A stretch of 64,000 nt of DNA from Calliopum simillimum (taxonomy: Eukaryota; Arthropoda; Insecta; Diptera; Lauxaniidae), in assembly GCA_951812925.1 (NCBI GenBank), contig OX638370.1, forward strand, positions 48,921,948 through 48,985,947, in the 5' to 3' direction. This document shows, piece by piece, positions 34,106-45,515 of this stretch (within the stretch, counting starts at the first letter, position 1; every line of letters starts with the position of its first letter). The notes under the pieces were generated by a model, which was given only the letters and a program-made list of their open reading frames with translations, ran no database searches and had not been told where the DNA came from. The position numbers were made by a program, and so were the translations under genes.

Positions 34106-37100
34106 CTAAGCCGATGGGAGAACGACTAGCTTTGCTATAGGCCGCGTAAGGCAGCCTCGCTCGGTTCGAATATCCGCGACCCGTACCCTATTATCGCTAC
34201 CGAGGTACGTTTTTTGTACCCTACCTAAGCGCCATTCATTTTGAGGTAGATTGTCCTCTTTTACAACGACCAAGTCATTTACTTTCAGGTCTTGTTGAGG
34301 CACTTTCCACTTAACGCGACGATGCATTTCTTTCAGGTATTCACTTTTCCACCTGTGGCAAAAGTGTTGTTGCATCGCCTTTATTTTCAGCCACCGATTG
34401 ACAATTTTCGGAGGCTGATCAGTAATTTCCGGCTCCACCTGCGCTAAAAGTGGGCCGCCGACCAAAAAGTGACCAGGGGTTAATGGCTGAAAATCATTAG
34501 GATTTTCCGACATGGCGTTAAGCGGTCGCGAATTTAAACACGATTCGATTCGACTAAGTAAGGTGATGAACTCTTCAAAAGTATATTTCATACTTCCGGC
34601 CATTTTTTTGAAATGAGTCTTAAAGCTCTTGACGCCGGCTTCCCATAGTCCTCCCATATGAGGAGCACCAGCTGGGATGAAATGCCATGTAATCTCCTGA
34701 AGAGCGTACTGTGCTACCACAGCATTGTGAGACTGGCTTAGAAATGCTTTAAAATCTTTTTTAAGAGCCCCTGAGGCTCCGACAAAGTTTGTTCCATTGT
34801 CTGAGTAGATATTTGCTGGGCAGCCACGTCTAGCTACGAATCTCGCGAAGGCAGCTAAAAATGTAGCGGTTGAAAGATCGCTTGTGGCTTCAAGGTGAAT
34901 TGCTTTAGTTGAAAAGCAAATAAAAAGGCAGACATAGCCCTTACTTATTTGACAAGACCTACCAATGTAGCTCTTGATATCGAATGGTCCAGCAAAATCT
35001 ACACCAGTGGATGAAAATGGACGTAAAATTACAGTTCGCTCTGGTGGAAGAGCAGCCATTAACTGAGACATCTGTTGTTTTTTATATATGACACATGTTT
35101 TGCAATTGTGCAAAGTTGTCTTAATAATGTTTTTCGCGCGTGGGATCCAATATTGCATCCGTATAAGTCGGAGCATCAATTGGCTTCCTCCATGAAGTGA
35201 CTTCTCATGAAAATAGCGCACTAAGAGGCGAGTGAAGTGACAATTATATGGCAATATAATCGGAAATCGTTCATCGTAAGTGAGCGTGGGTGACGAGGCT
35301 AGCCGTCCGCCAACACGCAGCAACGCATCTGTATGTAAAAATGGATTAAGAGACAAAATTGTGCTCTTAGAACCAATGATTTGAGCCGTTTCCAAATTGA
35401 AATATTCATCTGGAAAGGCAACCTTTTGGCACAGCAGAATCAAACGGTTTTTTACCCTTTTGATTTCTGTCTGTTCGAGACATTCAGATGCGTATGCAAA
35501 AGATGCACGTGTGTGTGGTCTGGTACGATCTATGAATCGAAAAACATACGCCAGAACTCGCAAAGCATGTGGCAGCGATGAAAAACGTTCCAAGATGTCC
35601 TCATATTTTGAAAAATATGAAAAATGGACATTTACAGCCTTCTGTTCAAGCGAAGTACTGAACTCAGCTGGCTGAGGTTTATTTTTCCACAAAAAGCTTT
35701 CTTGTGAAAGCCACGAAGGCCCATGCCATCATAAGGAACTGTCTATTAAAGCTTGTGGAGTTAAACCACGAGTAGCTAAATCAGCTGGATTTTCATGCGA
35801 TTCCACATGAAACCAGTTTCGACAACCAACCTTTTCAATAACATTCGAAACTCTATTGGCTACAAATGTAGTCCAAGAGCAAGGGGGCTTGCAAAGCCAA
35901 GCAAGAACGATTGTTGAATCCGTCCAACAATACAACTTATGCCTATCAATATCGAGATGAGGCAACAACGAATCGACCATGTCAGCAAGTAAAGTTGCAC
36001 CACACAATTCAAGACGAGGTAGTGAGATCGTCTTGACTGGAGCGACTTTACTTTTAGAAAAAAGCAAGTGACTGACAATACAGTCACCCTGCTTAACGCG
36101 AAGATAAATCGCAGCAGCGTAGGCCTTCTCAGAAGCATCACAAAATGCATGAAACTGCACTTCTGAGGCAGGCGCATAATTGATATATCGCGGAATGCGA
36201 ACCTTTTCAATGTTTTCGTATTCCTGCAAAAATGATTGCCAGGAATAGAGAGTGTGTGGGAGAATATTGTCATCCCAATCGATGTCATCCAACCAAATTT
36301 GTTGCATTAAGATTTTTGCTGTCACCACAATTGGTGCCAGCCAACCTGCGGGATCAAAAAGTTGGGCAATCATCGAAAGAACTTCCCTTTTAGTGAACGA
36401 CGACTTTATTTCGAGACGTTTAACGGTAAAGTAGAATGTATCCGAAGTGGCGTTCCAACGAACTCCTAATGCTTTAGCACAGCTTTCATCTTCCAATTTC
36501 AAGAAATTCTCGTTGAGAAGATGTTCCACTGGAAGATCAGCTAAAATGCAAGACGCATTGGATGTCCACTTTCGCATTTTGAAGCCAGCAGAGCTAAGAG
36601 CAGCTATCAGTTCCTTTTTAGCTTTAATAGCCGATTCAACATCATGAGCGCCTGCCAATGCATCGTCAACGTATGTGAAATGTCGAAGAATCTGAGCAGC
36701 AAGGGGATATTGCTGCTGAACATCATCTGCCAACTGCAGCATGGTTCGGATAGCCAAATATGGTGCACAATTAACACCGAAGGTAACTGTCTTAAGCTCA
36801 TAATCTTGTACTTCTTCATCAGGAGAATTCCTGAAAAGAATTCGCTGAAATGTGGAGTGATTTGGATCCACAAAAATTTGGCGATACATTTGCTGTATGT
36901 CACCATTAAATACATATTTGAAAAAGCGCCATTTCAGAACCAGAAGCGTCAGATCAGCTTGAAGCGTTGGACCAACGTACAACACATCATTCAAGCTGAC
37001 CCCATTTGAAGTAGGACTGGACGCATTAAATACTACACGAACTTTGGTGGTAGTACGGTCTGGTTTCACAACCGCGTGATGCGGCAAATAATAGTGAGAT

Positions 37101-39328
37101 GGCGAGATCTCAAATTTTGGAGGCGAAATCCTTTTCATGTGGTCCAAATCAAGATATTCATTTACCACTGCGTCGTATTGAACTTTTAGTTCAGGATTTT
37201 TAATCAGTCGACTTTTGCCTCTGAGAAATTGTTTAAAGGCTATGCCTCGTGAATATCCTAAACTTATGTCGTCGGGGTAGCCAGCTTTAAAAGGCAAAGT
37301 GACCATATAACGACCCCTTTCGTCTCTTTTAGTCGTTTTCTGATAGTTTTCTTCACAAAATCTATCAGCTTGGGATAAAAACTGCTTTTTGGGAAGCTCC
37401 TCCAACTCCCAAAAACGTGCAATCTGTTTATCGATTGCAATCTCACTGAAGTGAGTAAAACAAGTCGTAAAACTGGATATTTTATTACAAGGCATAGGGC
37501 CTGTAAATATCCAACCAAAAATGGTTTCTTGGGCCAAAAGTGACCCAAGGACATTCTTTTGGATACCATCTAGAATAATAGTGGGGTACAAATCGCCACC
37601 GATAAGTACGTCTATTTGACCACTTGTGAAGAAATGTGGGTCTGCCAGTTGAAAATCTGGCAGATTTTTGCACAACGAAGGATCAATTGAGACAGATGGC
37701 AAATTACCAGTAAGCCGAGAAACATAAGCAGTAACAGCAATCTGTAACTGCCTATTCCGAGGGGAGCTTATTATCAAGTCACAAGCTTGATTTACTTGAG
37801 CTGAGACAGCGTTGTTGAGCCCTGAAACTTGAGCATTGACGGCTCGCGTTGGAAGTTTCAATATTTTCTGCAATCGTTCGGATACAAACGTACCTTCAGA
37901 GCCAGAGTCGATAAGCGCTCTGGTTGTGTACGCTGAACCTAAGTGACATATGGTCACCATTGCAGTGCCAAGTAGTACATTTTTTGTACCCGAGGCGAAA
38001 CACGTTTGGATGCCGCTATCAGTGGACTGTATTTGAGCGGAGTGAGATTGAGTATTGGAGCCCGGGGGGTTGGGTCGCGAATTCGACATACTTGAGTCTA
38101 CACTCGAAGTAATGGGAGGGGTTGGGGTCGAATTACGATGCAAGAGAGTATTGTGGCGTTGTTTGCACGTCGCACAAGAATACAAACTCTTACACTCCTT
38201 TACCTGGTGGGAGTTCGCTAAGCAATTGATGCAATATTGATGCTTACGAACAATTGCTAAGTGTTCCTTCGCATCCAATTTTAAAAATTTTGGGCATAAC
38301 CGCAGCGCATGCTGTTCCGACGAACATATTTTACACTTCGCTGTCGATACTTTTACCTGATAGGTATTGAGACGCTTACTGAAATTAGCATTTGTCTGTT
38401 TAGAAGAGGTTGATGGCAAAGAAATTTGCCGAGGAATCGCACCACTTGAGCTGCGAATGTCAGAAACGGTTTCAAGAGTTTGAAACCGACTTGTCAAAAA
38501 TGCATCGAGATCTGTCCATTTCGGAATTTCATTTTTCTTCGAAATGGATTGCTCCCACAACGAAAGCGTGACCTCAGGCAACCTTGTCGAACACAGGTAT
38601 ACCAGAATAGCATCCCAATTTGAGATGTCAATATTGTGCGTATTGAGAGCAAAAATACAACTATTTATGTCCCTTTGCAATTTTTTCAGCTCAGGGCCAG
38701 ACTCTTTTGGCACTGGGCACAAATTAAATAAAACCTTAAGCTGGCTGTTGACCAGGATACGCTTATTTTCGTACCTTTCAGACAAATTACGCCATGCTTC
38801 AACAAATCCTTCATTTGTCAAAGGAGATTTCCGCACAATCTCCTTTGCTTCACCGCTTGTTTTTTGATTCAAGTGGAATAACTTTTCCACTGAAGAGAGC
38901 CGCAAGTTATTTATATAAATGGCCGTGAACATGTCCCTAAAGGACGGCCATGAGAGGTAATCACCATTGAAAACCTCAGTATCGCACGGAGGTACAGGCA
39001 TATTGTGACCCGATATAGGCATATGCTCTGTATCTACTGATCGCTTTGCGGGCTTTTCCTGTGAAAGCTCAGAAATTGTACCTGCTACCCTAATATATGA
39101 TTGGTAGCAAGTGCGATACTTATTCTTCACAACTTCCATGTTATTTTTATCCTCAGAAGCTTTTTCAAGACATGCTTCATATGAAGACTTTACCTTTCTC
39201 CACAGGCATTTAAGCTCTTCTAGTTGAGCAGCCAAGGAGAAAACGGGATGAGATTCAATACTATTGAAATCTGTCTCAAATTCAATAAGTGAATCTGAGA
39301 AACGAATAAATGTCTTCAAGTCTGCCAT
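34106..39328 (-). pseudogene. BEL gag-pol polyprotein with one in-frame TGA
   Basis: One frame of about 1740 codons from ATG at 39328, interrupted only by TGA at 35729-35731; the frame is the same on both sides. Order: gag (MADLKTFIRFSDSLIEF); three-part Cys/His finger (about residues 333-400); DUF1758-type aspartic protease with ALIDSGSEGTF (about 471); reverse transcriptase with YVDDALAG (about 886); RNase H with FCDASEKAYAAA (about 1060); then, past the stop, integrase with the HHCC finger (FHEKSLHGG ... CKTCVIYKK), D in VDFAGPFD, D in YSDNGTNF and E in GGLWEAG, and a C-terminal VVVKEDNLPQNEWRLGRV motif common in BEL integrases. The stop falls just before WHGPSWLS, where BEL proteins usually have a tryptophan, so it is probably a point mutation. 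Upstream GTG and TTG codons are not favoured as starts. Confidence 0.9.
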
Positions 39329-39894
39329 GCTAAACTTGCTATTGGTTTCGTTCTCTTGCAAATATGCTTTGGACACAAAAAGAAAAATATTTCGAAAACT
39401 TTTTCCTGTTCTGATTAAATTCAGAAACGAAAAATATTACTTTTTGTCCAAAAAAAAAACTTGAGAAAATCAAAATTATTTAAGAAATTTAGCACTAAAA
39501 CCAACTAAAATTGCTTAAAAGTTGCCCTTTTAATAAGAAATGCGCAAAAAATTATTTAAAATAAATTTGTATACAAAAGAAAATATTTTGTATACCAGTG
39601 TAATTTCTACTTGAAAATTTGTGTTCCGTCCCACTGTACAGGTTTCGGTACTTTCTCACTACTGAAAAGTACAAAAACAACAACAAGAGAATTCACAAAT
39701 TTTTAAGTATGTATGTATGTATGTGCCGATAGAAAAATTTGTATAAGCAAAAAAATAGAAAAAATGCACATATGTACGTATGTACATACCCAACAGAAAA
39801 TTTCGATGCGCATCCCCAAGATGCAATAGCGATGCGCGTCCTTCTCGTATTTAAAGAGCTGATATGTATGCGCATGTTTTCTGCGCTATAGGTA

Positions 39895-40055
39895 GCGAGA
39901 GCGAAGCGCATCCAAAGAGCATTTCTGAATGCGAGAGCGATGCGCATCCAAAGAGCATTTATGGTAGCGAGAACGATGCGCATCCAAAGAGCATTTCTGG
40001 ATACGAGAGCGATGCGCATCCAAAGAGCATTTCTGGTAGCGAGAACGAAGCGCTT
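39895..40055. repeat. Minisatellite block 1 in BEL leader (39-bp unit)
   Basis: Four units built on GCGCATCCAAAGAGCATTTC followed by TG(A/G)-type spacers and GCGAGAGCGAT. Repeats keep frames open on both strands (SESEAHPKSIS type and ALWMRIALA type); neither is supported as a gene. Confidence 0.85.
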
Positions 40056-40104
40056 TCGGTTACGTATTAACGTACAAAACAAAATAAATCAACAAGTCGT
40101 CTTC

Positions 40105-40295
40105 GTAAGAGCGCGATGATAGAGCAGTGGTCTAGCGACTGGCACTGCGATTGAGAGTTGTAGCAACCGTGAGGTCCTCGGTTCAACTCCGGCCCAGACC
40201 TAACACAAAAGTTTTCAACTTGCAATTTTTCAATTAGAATTAATTTAGTAAAATAAAAATAATTATAATTACATCAAAAAAAAAAAAAAAAAAAA
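40105..40295 (+). repeat. tRNA-derived SINE-like insertion in BEL leader
   Basis: Box A-like TAGAGCAGTGGTCTAGCGAC (40121-40140) and box B-like CGGTTCAACTCC (about 40180-40191) precede a 90-nt AT-rich body and a 21-nt A tract (about 40275-40295). It sits between the two minisatellite blocks, in opposite orientation to the BEL element. Confidence 0.6.
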
Positions 40296-40377
40296 TTAAT
40301 CTGATGTGTCTTTGTGACGAAAGACGTAAAATTTCAATTAAAAATTAATTTTTTTAAATATTTTTATTGTCATCCAA

Positions 40378-40540
40378 AAAGCATCCAAAGAGCATTTCTG
40401 AATGCGAGAGCGATGCGCTTCCAAAGAGCATTTCTGGTAGCGAGAGCGATGCGCATCCAAACAGCATTTCTGGATGCGAGAGCGATGCGCATCCAAAGAG
40501 CATTTCTGGTAGCGAGAGCGAAGCGCTTCGTTCCAATGAC
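40378..40540. repeat. Minisatellite block 2 in BEL leader
   Basis: Four more units of the same 39-bp repeat (GCATCCAAAGAGCATTTCTG and variants), reading in the same direction as block 1. The SINE-like insert and about 80 bp of flanking DNA separate the blocks. Confidence 0.85.
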
Positions 40541-41150
40541 ATGCCAATGTTAATTTCAGCGCTTTTGGCAACGAGAGGGATGCGCTTCACTGCTGCTTTA
40601 GAGCGCTTCAGAAGCGCTATTGATGCGCTCCATTCCCCATTGGGTATATATGCGAGAGAACAATTTTTGATGCAAAAGGTGGTGGTTTTTTGTTCCTTAT
40701 TTTTTCTATATGAAGCGATGCTATACAAAAGGAAAAGCAAGACAACTGTGTTGTTGTTGTTGTAACTAAACACAGGTTATTGCACTTTACTTTTATATAA
40801 AAAAGCGATCGCCAAAAATTTGGAAAAAAAATAACGCGATCTATATGGAAAAATTTTTAGCGTTATAAAACAAACACAAAAAATTTTCCGCTTTATATAT
40901 AAGTATTTATGTATTTTAAAAAATTGCGGGAAAGTGCAATTATATGTTTATATCAATATATATAAACGCAAAAATTTTCCATTTATATGAATTTTAAACT
41001 CACTTTTCAAACCAAAAATCCTAGTCGAACCGAACCAGAATTTTATACGGAATTCGAACCGAGATTTAAAATTGGAGGAAAATTTTCCAACACAACTAAA
41101 AAGTTTCACTTTTTTAAATTTAACCCTTATTAAAGTGACTGAATTCAGAT

Positions 41151-41160
41151 CACTTACCTT
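41151..41160 (-). promoter_or_regulatory. Consensus splice donor in BEL leader
   Basis: On the minus strand AAG|GTAAGTG, a perfect consensus donor, with the intron starting at 41157. It lies about 345 nt downstream of the 5' LTR after an ATG-free leader. Joined to the acceptor at 34049 it would remove all of gag-pol. Confidence 0.65.
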
Positions 41161-41483
41161 GATTTTTGTTTGCTTATTAAACAAAAAAAAAATCCCAAAA
41201 AAAAAAAAACTTGCTGCTGGTGGGGGTGCTTAAGCTGCTTTTCGTTGCTGTTGCAGGTGGCTACTGTTGGCACAATCAAAAATGTTTTTTTTTTTATTTT
41301 TCTTTTAAAAAAAACACTAAACACCTTTTGCTTTATTTTTCAGCTATTTATCGGCACTATAGCTGTTTTAACACACTATTTTTTCTATGGAAAAAATAAA
41401 AAAATTTCAAAAATCACCTTTATTAAAAAACTCGCGGCGAAATTTTCCGAATTTTTTTTTATAAATCGCGGGCACGTAAAAAA

Positions 41484-41499
41484 CGGTCGAGATGGACCA
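41484..41499 (-). promoter_or_regulatory. Candidate primer-binding site of BEL
   Basis: On the minus strand TGGTCCATCTCGACCG starts two bases after the 5' LTR. TGG matches the CCA end of a tRNA. I could not assign the tRNA. Confidence 0.5.
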
Positions 41500-41501
41500 A
41501 A

Positions 41502-41767
41502 TGTTTCTTCAGAAACTTAATTCGCGATGGGGAATTTGGGGACACTTTATTTTACCTACGTAAAATAAAACTTTGGGAAAATCCGTGAGAAATAAATCAA
41601 AACGAAGGCGGTTTCAGAAAAACACTATAACTTTATTGCGCGGAGTACAATACAGTATTAAACTTAAAATCTAAACCTAAGATCGAAAGAGAGCGCCAAA
41701 CCGTCAGTGTTGCCGCTGTCGGTCAAACTTGACGAAGACTGGAGTGTGTTCAGTCTTGGGGCAAACA
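41502..41767 (-). repeat. BEL 5' LTR (266 bp)
   Basis: Direct repeat of 32442-32707 with one mismatch. It is the upstream LTR in the element's own orientation and should hold its promoter. Confidence 0.95.
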
Positions 41768-42290
41768 ATATTACTTTTGGCTCTATAAGAATTTTGAAAA
41801 TTAAGCACAAAAATGAAGGTAAAATTTTCAATCGAAAATGCGCCGAACTAAAGTTGAACGTAGAGGTACGGTTTCTTGGGCAAATGTTCATGGAATTGAA
41901 TGAACTTTTAGCCTAGGTTGGTATTTTGTTTGAAAAAATGCATCCAAAAATATGAATCGTTTATTTTGAATGTCGGTCAAAATAATCGACTATTTGACCC
42001 ATATCACTTTTTTAAATATATAGCATCAATTCCACACCATCAAGTAAACTTTTTATGTAAACAGAACCCAATTTAATTGATTACTGACAGAATACCAGCC
42101 AAATCATGTAATGACATTACTTTTGATTTTATAAAAATTTAAAAAATTTTGTATGAAAATAACAAAAAAAATAGTAAAAAGTGAAATTTTCGATCAAAAA
42201 TGCGCCGAACTAAAGTTGAACGCAGAGGTATAGTTCCTTGGGCAAATATTCATAGAATTGAATGAACTTTCACACAGGGGGGTAGCCGAG
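41768..42290 (+). repeat. Tandem copies of a 345-bp repeat at the BEL target site
   Basis: ATTACTTTTG followed about 50 bp later by AATGCGCCGAACTAAAGTTG and TTGGGCAAAT occurs at 41770 and again at about 42115. Before the second copy the phrase CAAGTAAACTTTTTATGTAA ... CAGAATACCAGCC matches the DNA left of the BEL element (32350-32430). The BEL element therefore interrupted one unit of a short array. Confidence 0.75.
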
Positions 42291-42703
42291 ATCAGTTTTC
42301 AAATCGGCCCACCCTAATGTACATACAATAAATCTATATAAATAAAAATGAAGTTTTGTATATTTCCTTGGATAACCCTTAGGATTCAGAAAAGGTGTCG
42401 TTGATTTTCTTGAAAGATTTACGGTATGTTAGTTTTGGATAATGCTAGATCATAAGTTGAAAAAATGGTCATTGTCATGAGCTCCACATAACATAATTCG
42501 TCATCAATCTCAAACTATTTGATGTAGTTGGATGGCATTTGGTACATAAGTATGTAAAGGGTATTGGTAGAAATAACATCCACTCAAAATTGGGCGGGCC
42601 AAAAAAAAATTCCTCACATCTCTTAAAAATTTTGCTTAATTTGTAAGTGACTTTGGGAGTATATACTTAGATTGGCATTTTTACGCAATTTTGCACACAA
42701 AGA

Positions 42704-43671
42704 CACGGTGCTCTTAAACAGTCGATAGGTTTTTTGGCTATGTGGAGAAAATCTGTAAATGGGGTTTCATTTGTATTAGTTTAGTGGTCTGAAAAATGCA
42801 AACCCCGAAACCGTAGCTGATCATCCCCGCGAAATATCGCAAAAATACATATCCCATAGAAAAAAAAAAAATAAAATCGAAAAAAAAAACGCAACAAACA
42901 AATATAAAAATAGTTATATTTAATGTATTTTGCAATGCTGAATCCAAATCCGGCCTTAGAATTGCTGTATCTCATACGGTTTTTGAGATATCTTACCCTA
43001 AACAAGGAAAAAAAGCCGATGCTATGTTTTATTGCTGTATTTTGGAGCTATATAACAGGACGTATATCCGTAAATTCTGATGCAGAAATGGAAAGCTCTA
43101 ATTAATCTTCTAAACCTATTTAAAATATTGTCGATATCTTTATTTTTCTCGGAGATATCCTAACCTAAAAAGTTAAAAAAGTGCAAAAAACGTGTTATGT
43201 CACTATTTCAGTCTACGATATTTCGGAGAAAAATTAAGCTATTGATATAATTTAAATGCGATTTTAAAGAAAAAGATTGGAGCTTTTAGATAATGTATCG
43301 AATTCTGCGTATGAATGTTCTATATTCTAGTTATATAGCTTAAAATTATAGCAAAAACGGTATTTTTTCCTTGTTTAGGCTAAGATATCTCAAAAACCAT
43401 ATGAGATATAGCAATTTTAAGGCCGGATTCAGATTCAGCATTATAAAATACATTAAATATAACTATTTTTATATTTGTTTGTTGCGTTTTTTTTCCGATT
43501 TTTTTTTTTTTTTTATATGGGATATGTATTTTTGCGATATTTCGCGGGGATGATCAGCTACGATTTCTGGGGTTAGCATTTTTCAGACCACTAAACTAAT
43601 ACAAATGAAACCCCATTCACAGATTTTCTCCACATAGCCAAAAAACCTATCGACTGTTTAAGAGCACCGTG
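42704..43671. mobile_element. CACGG-ended foldback, family B, full copy (AAGA duplication)
   Basis: Ends CACGGTGCTCTTAAACAG and its inverse CTGTTTAAGAGCACCGTG carry about 320-bp arms; AAGA flanks both sides (42700-42703 and 43672-43675). Inner phrase TTTTTGAGATATCTTA and its inverse belong to the arms. Frames inside are repeat shadows. A half copy lies at 29797-30402. CAC ends and a 4-bp duplication suggest a Chapaev-like (CMC) origin. Confidence 0.85.
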
Positions 43672-43680
43672 AAGATGCAG

Positions 43681-45285
43681 CACGGCGCTATCCTGAGAAT
43701 TTAAATAACGATAACAACATCCCTCTGGGGTTATTTCATATTATGAAAGCCTATCAAATTCTGCATATTTTGGTGAATTTTTAAAAAAATCGTTAGAGCG
43801 CTTTTTGAAAAAAAGCCAAAAAACCGTTAAAATTTAAATGAAAAAAAAGTTTTGAGTTGACACACGAAAATTAAATTTTTATCAATATTTTAGCAAATAA
43901 TGATTATAATGTGTATATATTATGAAAGCATATTAAATTCTTCAGAATATAAGACTAAGTAAAAAAAAATCGATGAGCCGGTTTTTAAAAATATGGCAAA
44001 AAACCGTTAAAATTTCAATGAAAATCAATATTTTTAGTCGACATATGAAAATTAATTTTGCTTATTATTGCAACAAATAATGAAAATTATAAATATACAC
44101 GCTTATTACATATATATCAGGTATGTTTCCTATAGAATAAAATGTTTACGTTCCTTAACAAAAAAACACTGAAAAAAATGATAAAAAAATTATTTAGTTA
44201 AAAAATATCGTTAAAATTGGAGTAAGCCCGACAAAATTCGGATTTTTCTGCAAAATAGCTTGAAGTGAAACTTTGTCACCAGAATACTCTTTATTTATGC
44301 ATGGAAGATAAAGTGTGAAAAAATCATAGTGATATCTTCTACGCATAAAAAGTTATTCAAGGTCAAAGGTCAAAAAAATAATTTTTTTGTAAATATCACA
44401 CAAACGGTTACTTTTTCAGAAAAATAAGTCTAGGCAATTTTGTAGCCCTGAAAATTTACTATAGAAAAGATCTGTGAGGTGTCTTCGTACGACTAATAGT
44501 TTAGGAGATATTCTGATTAAAAAAGTGTCAAAGCTTGGTAATGCATACATGCGGTATATAAGTGTGCATAGCCACATGTTGATTTTTAAATTGCCATAAC
44601 TTATGAACGATGAGTTGCACGAAAAAAACAAAACTATCAGGTTATAGGGAATTGTATGTTCTATAAATGATAAGCAATGTATGTACACATACACTTTACA
44701 CTTCGAACTATTTTGCAGAAAAATCCGAATTTTGTCGGGCATACTCCAATTTTAACGATATTTTTTAACTAAATAATTTTTTTAATCATTTTTTTCAGTG
44801 TTTTTTTGTTAAGAAACGTAAACATTTTATTCTATAGAAAACATACATAATATATATGTAATATGTGTGTATATTTATAATTTTCATTATTTGTTGCAAT
44901 AATAAGCAAAATTAATTTTCATATGTCAACTAAAAATATTGATTTCCATTGAAACTTAAACGGTTTTTTGCCATATTTTTGAAAACCGGCTCATCGATTT
45001 TTTTTTACTTAGTCTTATATTCTGAAGAATTTAATATGCTTTCATAATATATACACATTATATTCATTATTTGCTAAAATATTGATAAAAATTTAATTTT
45101 TGTGTGTCAACTCAAAACTTTTTTTCATTTCAATTTTAACGGTTTTTTGGCTTTTTTTCAAAAAGCGCTCTAACGATTTTTTTAAAAATTCACCAAAATA
45201 TGCAGAATTTGATAGGCTTTCATAATATGAAATAACCCCAGAGGGGTGTTGTTATCGTTATTTAAATTCTCAGGACAGCGCCGTG
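43681..45285. mobile_element. CAC-ended foldback, family A, copy 2 (GCAG duplication)
   Basis: Ends CACGGCGCTATCCTGAGAAT and its inverse; GCAG flanks both sides (43677-43680 and 45286-45289). The two arms pair almost base for base for about 550 bp (for example AATCGTTAGAGCGCTTTTTG with its inverse near 45160). The same family as 12807-14455, without the nested MITE. Confidence 0.85.
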
Positions 45286-45350
45286 GCAGTCGATGAAATT
45301 GGACTAGTAAGAAAAAGAAAAGTTTGACAGGTAGGACTTAAAAGACAAAA

Positions 45351-45515
45351 ATGTATTTTGCAAAATGCTTTTTTTTCGAATGCGTTAATGATAACACGCG
45401 TAGAGTTAATTTGTTTTATATTCCTGCAAAGGAATACGCGATTTTCGACAAATTTCAAATCCATCCCTCGCCGGTCGTAACAAAACGGACAATCCCCTCT
45501 CCTTTAGTTACGTAA
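45351..45515 (+). CDS. Short ORF with a THAP-like start (very uncertain)
   Basis: A 54-codon frame. C-x4-C followed by Asn/Arg and then VNLFYIPAKE resembles the opening of THAP zinc fingers, whose later Cys and His are not present before the stop. It might be a first exon or transposon relic; equally it may be chance. Confidence 0.2.
   Translation: MYFAKCFFFECVNDNTRRVNLFYIPAKEYAIFDKFQIHPSPVVTKRTIPSPLVT

Larger units (their letters stand above)
39329..41501 (-). other. BEL leader with minisatellite, SINE-like insert and splice signals
   Basis: This 2.2-kb stretch separates the 5' LTR from gag. The first 340 nt (41501 to 41158) contain no ATG. The rest has many, because of the minisatellite. 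A possible acceptor (TTTTTCTTTTTGTGTCCAAAG, ending near 39367) lies 40 nt before the gag ATG, so the gag mRNA may also be spliced to skip the ATG-rich part. Confidence 0.55.
32442..41767 (-). mobile_element. Complete BEL/Pao LTR retrotransposon
   Basis: A 9326-bp element read on the minus strand. Its 266-bp LTRs (41502-41767 upstream, 32442-32707 downstream) start TGTTTGCC and end GAAACA, and differ at a single base (32635 against 41695). ATATT flanks it exactly (32437-32441 and 41768-41772). Order: LTR, long leader, gag-protease-reverse transcriptase-RNase H-integrase in one frame, a third ORF, LTR. LTR near-identity indicates recent insertion. It landed in a 345-bp repeat unit that is tandemly present to the right. 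Confidence 0.97.

Noticed and set aside
40105..40200. tRNA gene in the BEL leader
   Set aside because: The spacing between box A and box B and the A-rich tail fit a tRNA-derived SINE; no cloverleaf closes.
39864..40540. CRISPR-like array
   Set aside because: Units are contiguous tandem repeats without unique spacers, and the DNA is animal.
39693..40773. Repetitive frames (SESEAHPKSIS and ALWMRIALA types)
   Set aside because: The 39-bp minisatellite is a multiple of three, so all frames stay open; no start context or homologue supports translation.
42781..43553. Similar short frames (FRLRYLKNHMRYSNFKAGFR type) seen also at 30031-30285
   Set aside because: They recur because the family B foldback recurs, including on both arms of one copy; they are arm sequence, not a gene.
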